A DNA stretch of 12,577 nucleotides from Bacillota bacterium (GTDB lineage Bacteria > Bacillota_C > Negativicutes > JAEYSJ01), in contig JAEYSJ010000360.1 of the NCBI GenBank assembly GCA_023434855.1, positions 1 to 12,577 of the forward strand, given 5' to 3'. Position numbers and translations under genes: made by a program. Positions 7,671 to 12,577 of this stretch are shown one piece after another. The number at the start of each line of letters is the position of its first letter. The stretch's first letter is position 1. The notes below the pieces were generated by a model. It searched no databases. It had not been told where the DNA came from and saw nothing but the letters and a program-made list of their open reading frames with translations.

Positions 7671-9182
7671 TTAACACAGTATTTTATAAAGAGGTCTGCC
7701 ATCAAAAAAATCTTTGTCTTCAGTAAGGCCCATCTCAATCAGTTGCCGTTTCACATCGTCAAAATGCATACTGGCAATTAAAATTATCCTCTTATTAAAT
7801 TTCAGTATCTCATTAGGGTTAAAAATTGTATAACCGCAAAAAATGCTATTCCACTTTTGGCAATCATTGTCAACAACAACTGTTACTACATCTGCGAATA
7901 AAGACTCAATTAATGTTTTCCCCATTTTACCTGCTCCGAAAATAATAAACTGTCTGGAGTTATCGTTAATATAGCTGAGAATGTTGCGCATAACAACGAC
8001 AACTTCTTTCTTTGCTTCTTTAATTTCTTTCTTGTATCGCATTATATCATCAGTAATTGATTGATCTAGTGTACTAAATACTTTTATATAACTTTGTTTT
8101 AAATACTGCTGATAGTCAGCATGCCGAATCGTCCACGCGCAACTTTTCGTTAAAAAATTTTGCAAAATATCTATTTTATCTTCGTATGATTTATCACAAA
8201 CCAAAAAGTCAATTACTTCTAACTCGAGCTCTGAATTAAATTGTGGTTCACATTCATTAGTTCTTTCATGAATAAAACCATCCTTTGCTGCTATTCTTAC
8301 CTCAATTATTCCATCATGTGATCTTACAGGTGTAATAAACTGCCTTAAAAAAAAGTGGTTTGCACACGAAGGGGTTAAACTCTTTCGAACAATCCCCTTA
8401 TCCGTAGAAAAATATACATAATTAGTCTTGTTTGTATCCCAAAAAAATACGGCGCATAATAGATCTTGTCCATATAGATTTATTTGTGAACCAGACTCTG
8501 CACTCATATGGATTACGGAATAGTGCGCAATACTTGTTTCTTGCAACAATTGTTTGCAATTGGAATACTCAATTTCCTTCCAATGCTTTATTCTGAAATT
8601 AAAACAAGGTATATCCATGTTAAGTTTATGAATAAATATATTTTTTGCCTGTTCTTTTAAAGAAGACAATAACTGAAGTGCTAAGCATTTGGCTGCAAAA
8701 CTGCTAATATGCCCGTAATCCCGAAATAAGCATTCTTCAGCAAAGTCGTCTGATAAGCCACTGAAAAAATCGTAGACATCTATATACATAACACCAAATT
8801 TTTGACACAAATATATAATAATTTTACGAACAATACAGCTTTCGGGATTTTGCCAATACGGAATTATCGGCAATATAATAAAAACAGGAATACACCGTGA
8901 ATACTTAAATTTTCTAATTAGATCCAAATAGGAAGCCATCAATAATTCTTCCGATATTAACTTAAGATCTAAATTAGCTTGATCGTTTACAGCGAAATCA
9001 ACTATACAATAGTCATATTCCTCCAGAATGCGTTTCTTTTCAAGAATATAGTGTCCATATAATGAAGTGTTAGCCCCTAGCGAATAATTATCAATTTGTA
9101 CATCTTTATTTAATTCACGATAATACTTCACCCAACCATCTTTTAACAAAGAATTAGACGTACCTACGATTGCTACTTTCAT
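7671..9182 (-). CDS. SGNH/GDSL hydrolase-like protein with C-terminal Rossmann-like module (503 aa)
   Basis: Residues 1-175 fit the SGNH fold: VAIVGTSNSLL (3-13) puts Ser9 in the nucleophile position of block I, NYSLGANTS (32-40) gives the oxyanion Gly, VDFAVND (61-67) gives Asn66 of block III, and FRDYGHIS (153-160) gives the Asp/His pair of block V. SGNH proteins in glycan loci act as esterases or acyltransferases, so adding or removing O-acyl groups is plausible. There is no signal peptide or membrane segment. Residues 180-345 are strand-rich and unrecognised, possibly a carbohydrate-binding domain. Residues 375-400 look helical and charged. Residues 408-502 are the recurring module: RQFIIFGAGKMGKTL, TVVVDNDCQKWN, RIILIASMHFDDV and QLIEMGL. 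The ATG at 9182 follows GGAGGTATT closely, so the start is firm. The gap to the gene upstream is 44 bases. Confidence 0.82.
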   Translation of the reverse strand: MKVAIVGTSNSLLKDGWVKYYRELNKDVQIDNYSLGANTSLYGHYILEKKRILEEYDYCIVDFAVNDQANLDLKLISEELLMASYLDLIRKFKYSRCIPVFIILPIIPYWQNPESCIVRKIIIYLCQKFGVMYIDVYDFFSGLSDDFAEECLFRDYGHISSFAAKCLALQLLSSLKEQAKNIFIHKLNMDIPCFNFRIKHWKEIEYSNCKQLLQETSIAHYSVIHMSAESGSQINLYGQDLLCAVFFWDTNKTNYVYFSTDKGIVRKSLTPSCANHFFLRQFITPVRSHDGIIEVRIAAKDGFIHERTNECEPQFNSELELEVIDFLVCDKSYEDKIDILQNFLTKSCAWTIRHADYQQYLKQSYIKVFSTLDQSITDDIMRYKKEIKEAKKEVVVVMRNILSYINDNSRQFIIFGAGKMGKTLIESLFADVVTVVVDNDCQKWNSIFCGYTIFNPNEILKFNKRIILIASMHFDDVKRQLIEMGLTEDKDFFDGRPLYKILC

Positions 9183-9226
9183 AATACCTCCGGGCCAAAG
9201 TCTTCAGAAACTATGTTTTGACACTC

Positions 9227-10591
9227 TCATTTTTTTATGCTTTCCTTATTCTTTTTCTTTCTGTCTCCAACATAGGACGACCAGAAACCCACATTGCTAT
9301 TTTCAAATTCTCTTCTGACAGTATCCGCGTCCAGCGCATTATCATTTCTTTTTTTACCCAGGATAACAGTAAAAATCATGTGTTGAGTCATTTTTAAAAA
9401 ATTTTCTTTGCTAACATTAGGGAAAATATAATGGTAAACCTCCCAAGCAATATCTAAATTCTTTTGAAAAGTTCCATCCAAAATAGTATCATATATTACC
9501 GGGGAATTAAGGTAGGTATTCAATTTGCTTGCCTCTCGAAAACCCCACTTACTATTAGTCGCCCCTATTTTCCCCCAAGAAAGTACCAGAAAATAGTACA
9601 AGTACTCCGCAAAATGCGCATTCATGTGATCCATTAGTTCATATTTTTCTGCCAAACCTGCATAAAATTTTTGCAACTCAGATGTACGATATGCCATATA
9701 TATATATACTTCACAAAAATGATTCCATTGTCTAACCCTCATGTCGATTTTATCTCCAGTAATTGATTTCTGCGGACTAGCCAGGCGATCATACCAAAAA
9801 TTTGCCAGTCGCTGCGAAAATAAATAATTGTTTCCTTGTGCAGCAAAAAATTCGCCGTTATTTTCAAGAAAATCAATACTATCTTCTAGTCCCTCATAAA
9901 AGAGAAAATCATCATCGCCACAAATTGCGCAATATTCTGTTTCAACCAACTGTATACCGGTGAATAAGCGAAAGCAAAAACTAGCATCCTCCGCAAAAGT
10001 CCGTAAACAAACCCTGTCTTGCGGCATATCTTTAACAAAATCCGCAATTTCCGCCTGTATTACCTCCGGGCTGGCATCCAAAATCAATAACCGCACACCC
10101 AATTCCTCATTGCTAATACTGCCATAGTAGGTAATAGCCTGTTTAACCAATTGAGGTCGTTTATATGTGGGAATAACCACGGTAATCTCTCGTTTATACT
10201 GCAAATTTGCCGCATTATCAAAAGGAACTTCATTCCACTTAAAATGGCCATATTCATCTGAATACTTTTTCAAGAATGGTAAAACATCGTATTCTTCTTT
10301 CGAAAAACCTTCGCCCTCAATTGTCTGTATCTTAAAATATTGAAAGTGCTCAATCCCCATTTTCATTAACTGTAAGCCTATCTCCGGCACGTACATACTG
10401 GCAATAACCACTGCATACTTTAGGGGATCATAGATCAGCGAAAGTCTGGCGGGAGAAATTACCTCCTTACCGAAAAAAATGGTACCCCATTTATTTTCGT
10501 TATTATCACAAAAATAAGCGACAGAAATGTTCGGTTTTGTTTCAATAAAGTATTTCGCCGCATTAGACGTCCCAAAGACAATATATTCCAT
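9227..10591 (-). CDS. GT2-type (TIGR00180-like) glycosyltransferase with N-terminal Rossmann-like module (454 aa)
   Basis: Residues 1-90 are the recurring module, here starting at the first residue: MEYIVFGTSNAAKYF, AYFCDNNENKWG, AVVIASMYVPEI and QLMKMGI. Its loop reads GTSNAA where the other copies keep at least two glycines, so nucleotide binding may be impaired. Residues 135-260 are a GT-A glycosyltransferase: ITVVIPTYKRPQLV (136-149), LLILDAS (168-174) and YCAICGDDDFL (220-230), whose DDD is the metal/donor-binding motif. The region after 260 is largely helical and probably selects the acceptor. The pattern recalls the TIGR00180 glycosyltransferase group rather than the commonest GT2 subfamilies, an assignment made from memory. 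A lysine-rich tail (445-454) ends the protein. The ATG at 10591 follows AGGAGGGCGAG, a strong site. It is 99 bases from the upstream gene. Confidence 0.88.
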   Translation of the reverse strand: MEYIVFGTSNAAKYFIETKPNISVAYFCDNNENKWGTIFFGKEVISPARLSLIYDPLKYAVVIASMYVPEIGLQLMKMGIEHFQYFKIQTIEGEGFSKEEYDVLPFLKKYSDEYGHFKWNEVPFDNAANLQYKREITVVIPTYKRPQLVKQAITYYGSISNEELGVRLLILDASPEVIQAEIADFVKDMPQDRVCLRTFAEDASFCFRLFTGIQLVETEYCAICGDDDFLFYEGLEDSIDFLENNGEFFAAQGNNYLFSQRLANFWYDRLASPQKSITGDKIDMRVRQWNHFCEVYIYMAYRTSELQKFYAGLAEKYELMDHMNAHFAEYLYYFLVLSWGKIGATNSKWGFREASKLNTYLNSPVIYDTILDGTFQKNLDIAWEVYHYIFPNVSKENFLKMTQHMIFTVILGKKRNDNALDADTVRREFENSNVGFWSSYVGDRKKKNKESIKK

Positions 10592-10624
10592 CTCGCCCTC
10601 CTATTAAATCCATTTCCTATCGCG

Positions 10625-10681
10625 ATTAATACCCGGTATGTTCATTAACCCCGGATTGGCCTATTAACCTGCCTAAAATGT
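10625..10681. repeat. Three imperfect 19-base repeats in the 10592-10690 intergenic gap
   Basis: On the plus strand ATTAA begins at 10625, 10644 and 10663, exactly 19 bases apart. The first two units continue with a C-rich stretch ending CCCGG or CCGG, and the third with CCTGCC. Conservation is limited to about eight to ten positions per unit. It could be a remnant tandem duplication, a binding site, or chance in a short AT-rich gap. No hairpin followed by a T run is seen, so I do not call it a terminator. Confidence 0.3.
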
Positions 10682-10690
10682 TTTGCCATA

Positions 10691-11836
10691 CTAATTATCT
10701 GTTTTTCTGGAGATAAACACTTCCAAAAACTCGGCCTCTAATCCATAATAAGCATTCTTTTCTACATAAATAGTAGTTACCATTCCCGTCCATTTAAAAA
10801 TAAGGCCGGTTATATCCTCACCCCAGTCAAATGTAACTAGCGAACCGTCTTTGCTTATAGGATTTCCATGAAAAACAGGTTCCTTTAGATGTTCAATGAT
10901 ACCATCATCATTTATTCTTGCTCTAACACTTGTATTAGTGCCTCGGTAAAATGGCAAAGTAAAGATATGATACCCACCCGGTTTTAAAACACGGCCAATT
11001 TCCCTAAATGCTTTGTCCGGACAAAAAATATGTTCAAAAACATCCTGCGTAACCACAAGATCAAACGTGCAGTCTTCAAACGTCAAGCTTTCAAGGTTTT
11101 GACACACATATTTTCCATATTTAGCTCCCAGCGGTCTATCAAACCAATATTGAGAAGAAATATATGATCCGGCATTATTACGCAACCATAACGAACTTGC
11201 GCCGCAAGGCGCAGCCTCATATATGGATTTTTGCGAAATATCAGGCACATACTCCTTAATCCTGTTAATAATAGCCCTTTGGCGAGGAATACTATTACAG
11301 TACTGACAAACATAACAATCTCGCAACCATTCGTGCTTGGCCACAAACCATGTATTCTTATCACAACAAGGACAATAACCGGAACTTGCTTTGACAATTA
11401 TAGATTTTTCATCCCGCTTTTCGTTTAATATTTCTTCCAACCAGTTTCCGGGTAAAATAATTTTTTCCTTATCCACCCCTAATTCCAACAACTGCATCAT
11501 TATTTCATATCCGTAAGTATCTGATGTAATAATTATGAAATCTTCAGGACCGATAGTACCCCGCTGTGGTGCAAAAACCAATATTCCATTCAGATTCATT
11601 CCTTGTTTCGACGAGTCGTTATCTAAAAACCCTTTCACTTTATAATGAATATTGTAAGCGTTACATTGCACTAAATGGCGTAGAACGGATTGACCGACCT
11701 GCCCGGCGCCAAAAATGAATATACCGGCTTCTTGACGCCGCGTTACTGTTTTATCTGCCAACTCTAAAAGAATGCATTGAAGCAATGATTGCTCTGGGCA
11801 AGCATCGCCTATTTTTTTTTCATTATTATCGCTCAC
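10691..11836 (-). CDS. Methyltransferase with N-terminal Rossmann-like module and Cys4 zinc ribbon (381 aa)
   Basis: Residues 36-137 are the recurring module: AGIFIFGAGQVGQSVL, VKGFLDNDSSKQG, FIIITSDTYGYEI, QLLELGV and ILPGNWLEEIL. Residues 153-188 look like a zinc ribbon, with C155/C158 (CPCC) and C177/C180 (CQYC), plus extra cysteines 157 and 174. CQYCNSIPRQRAI recalls the Cys-x2-Cys...R-x-R segment found before some methyltransferase domains. The methyltransferase core (204-300) has a degenerate motif I, YEAAPCGASSLWL (206-218), with no GxGxG. It has good later motifs: FDLVVTQDVFEHIF (258-271) and EIGRVLKPGGYHIFTLPF (279-296). SAM binding is likely but less certain than in its neighbours. 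The GTG start at 11836 follows CAGGT, and no alternative ATG precedes the module. A nine-A run (11812-11820) lies at codons 6-9. The gap to the upstream gene is 84 bases. Confidence 0.88.
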   Translation of the reverse strand: MSDNNEKKIGDACPEQSLLQCILLELADKTVTRRQEAGIFIFGAGQVGQSVLRHLVQCNAYNIHYKVKGFLDNDSSKQGMNLNGILVFAPQRGTIGPEDFIIITSDTYGYEIMMQLLELGVDKEKIILPGNWLEEILNEKRDEKSIIVKASSGYCPCCDKNTWFVAKHEWLRDCYVCQYCNSIPRQRAIINRIKEYVPDISQKSIYEAAPCGASSLWLRNNAGSYISSQYWFDRPLGAKYGKYVCQNLESLTFEDCTFDLVVTQDVFEHIFCPDKAFREIGRVLKPGGYHIFTLPFYRGTNTSVRARINDDGIIEHLKEPVFHGNPISKDGSLVTFDWGEDITGLIFKWTGMVTTIYVEKNAYYGLEAEFLEVFISRKTDN

Positions 11837-11920
11837 ACAAATACCTGCTTTTTTAATGTTATGTTAATGTTGGGGAGTACAGTAATGCTACCGGAAGTGA
11901 ACATTATACCCCTGGAATAA

Positions 11921-12577
11921 TCAACAACATTTTTGGACGATATACAGGTCTTGATGTCCCCACCAATACCCTTCCGCAAACATCTTCAACTTGCACTTAT
12001 TTGCAGCAATTACATTGCTGACAAACTTATATGTCGTAGCAGCAGTACCATATACCGCGGAATCCAAATCCATCTGCTCAGAATCAGGCAGAAAATAGAA
12101 ACCTTCATTGTCAAAGGTCCCGCGAAGATAAAGCTTGTTACTAATCTCGCCATGTGTTGTAAATATTAAATAGCCGTCATCCGATGTTTGCTTTAACAAC
12201 GCTGCAAACCACCTGCTCCAAGATAATTTAGGCATGTGCGAAAAGAAAGATAACGCAAATACCACATCGTATGACCCAACACAAAGTTCTTCTGGAATAT
12301 GCGTCGAAATTAGCGCTTTTGCTTTAATTTTTTCTCTGATAAATTGGATTGCCTCATCGTGAATGTCACACGCGGTTAAATTTACATTATCCAGCATTTT
12401 CACTAAATGGCGGGTCACACATCCATAACCGGAAGCAAATTCGAGAAGACTGATATCTTGTTTTAGCTCTAAATAAGAAAACAAAATATCATACAATTTT
12501 TTCGCAGACCGATTCCCATCATAAAAATAGAATTGAATCGCATCTTTCTTTGTTTGACCACCAACACTATCATATAC
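11921..12577 (-). CDS. Class I SAM-dependent methyltransferase (partial, 5' end beyond right edge)
   Basis: The frame stays open to the right edge, giving the last 218 residues. The internal TTG at 12496 is not the start, because the 27 codons before it read as ordinary protein (VYDSVGGQTKKDAIQ, then FYFYDGNRSAKKLYDIL). The SAM fold is shown by ISLLEFASGYGCVTRHLV (42-59; motif I), LTACDIHDEAIQFI (66-79; acidic residue after strand 2) and YDVVFALSFFSHMPKLSW (the motif IV segment). It resembles the 289-residue methyltransferase at 2144-3013 in this segment, though not closely. No module is seen in the visible part; the missing N-terminus could still hold one. It is the first gene of the visible operon in transcription order and probably methylates a glycan sugar, by inference from context. 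Confidence 0.87.
   Translation of the reverse strand, partial: VYDSVGGQTKKDAIQFYFYDGNRSAKKLYDILFSYLELKQDISLLEFASGYGCVTRHLVKMLDNVNLTACDIHDEAIQFIREKIKAKALISTHIPEELCVGSYDVVFALSFFSHMPKLSWSRWFAALLKQTSDDGYLIFTTHGEISNKLYLRGTFDNEGFYFLPDSEQMDLDSAVYGTAATTYKFVSNVIAANKCKLKMFAEGYWWGHQDLYIVQKCC

Noticed and set aside
11903..11908. TATAAT on the minus strand in the 11837-11920 gap, a possible -10 box for an internal promoter
   Set aside because: No acceptable -35 hexamer lies 16-18 bases upstream and there is no extended -10 TG. In AT-rich DNA the hexamer alone is weak evidence.
11921..12496. TTG at 12496 as the start of the right-hand methyltransferase
   Set aside because: The same frame stays open to the window edge and reads as protein; the gene is simply cut by the window.

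Overview
The window is a dense, single-direction block of glycan-biosynthesis genes. All ten recognisable genes lie on the minus strand, so transcription runs from high to low coordinates. They look like one operon that continues past both edges. Gaps between genes are 3 to about 119 bases, no stretch over 300 bases lacks a gene, and no convincing terminator is visible. Base composition is AT-rich (my estimate by eye is 35-40% GC). Several starts carry AGGAGG-type ribosome-binding sites, and GTG starts also occur. This suggests a low-GC Firmicute, possibly one of the Gram-negative-type Firmicutes that carry large flagellin or O-antigen glycosylation islands. The taxonomic placement is inference.

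In order of transcription: a methyltransferase cut by the right edge (11921-12577); a methyltransferase with a Rossmann-like module and a Cys4 zinc ribbon (10691-11836); a GT2-type glycosyltransferase with the module (9227-10591); an SGNH-hydrolase-like protein with the module at its C-terminus (7671-9182); a Methyltransf_24-like protein with the module (6452-7603); a GT4 glycosyltransferase with the module at its C-terminus (4663-6411); a WbsX/GH99-like protein with the module (3031-4659); two stand-alone methyltransferases (2144-3013 and 1239-2024); and a large GT2 glycosyltransferase with the module, cut by the left edge (1-1199).

The striking feature is the repeated module of about 90-100 residues. 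Its pattern is FGxGxxG, then a strand ending in DN, often KWG/KWN, then a Pro-containing segment, then IIAS, then QLxxMG. It is joined to seven of the ten proteins, which belong to six unrelated catalytic types, five at the N-terminus and two at the C-terminus. It resembles the Rossmann-like sugar-nucleotide-binding domain at the N-terminus of PglD-type acyltransferases. Both C-terminal copies sit directly upstream of a gene whose N-terminal copy is of the same subtype, which gives two back-to-back pairs across gene junctions.

The enzyme set (three or four glycosyl-transferring proteins, five methyltransferases, one SGNH esterase/acyltransferase-like protein) fits assembly and heavy methyl/acyl decoration of a surface polysaccharide, S-layer glycan or flagellin glycan. 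No flippase, polymerase, sugar-nucleotide synthesis gene, tRNA, rRNA, CRISPR array or mobile element was seen. The 261-residue methyltransferase (1239-2024) may have lost its original start to a frame disruption.
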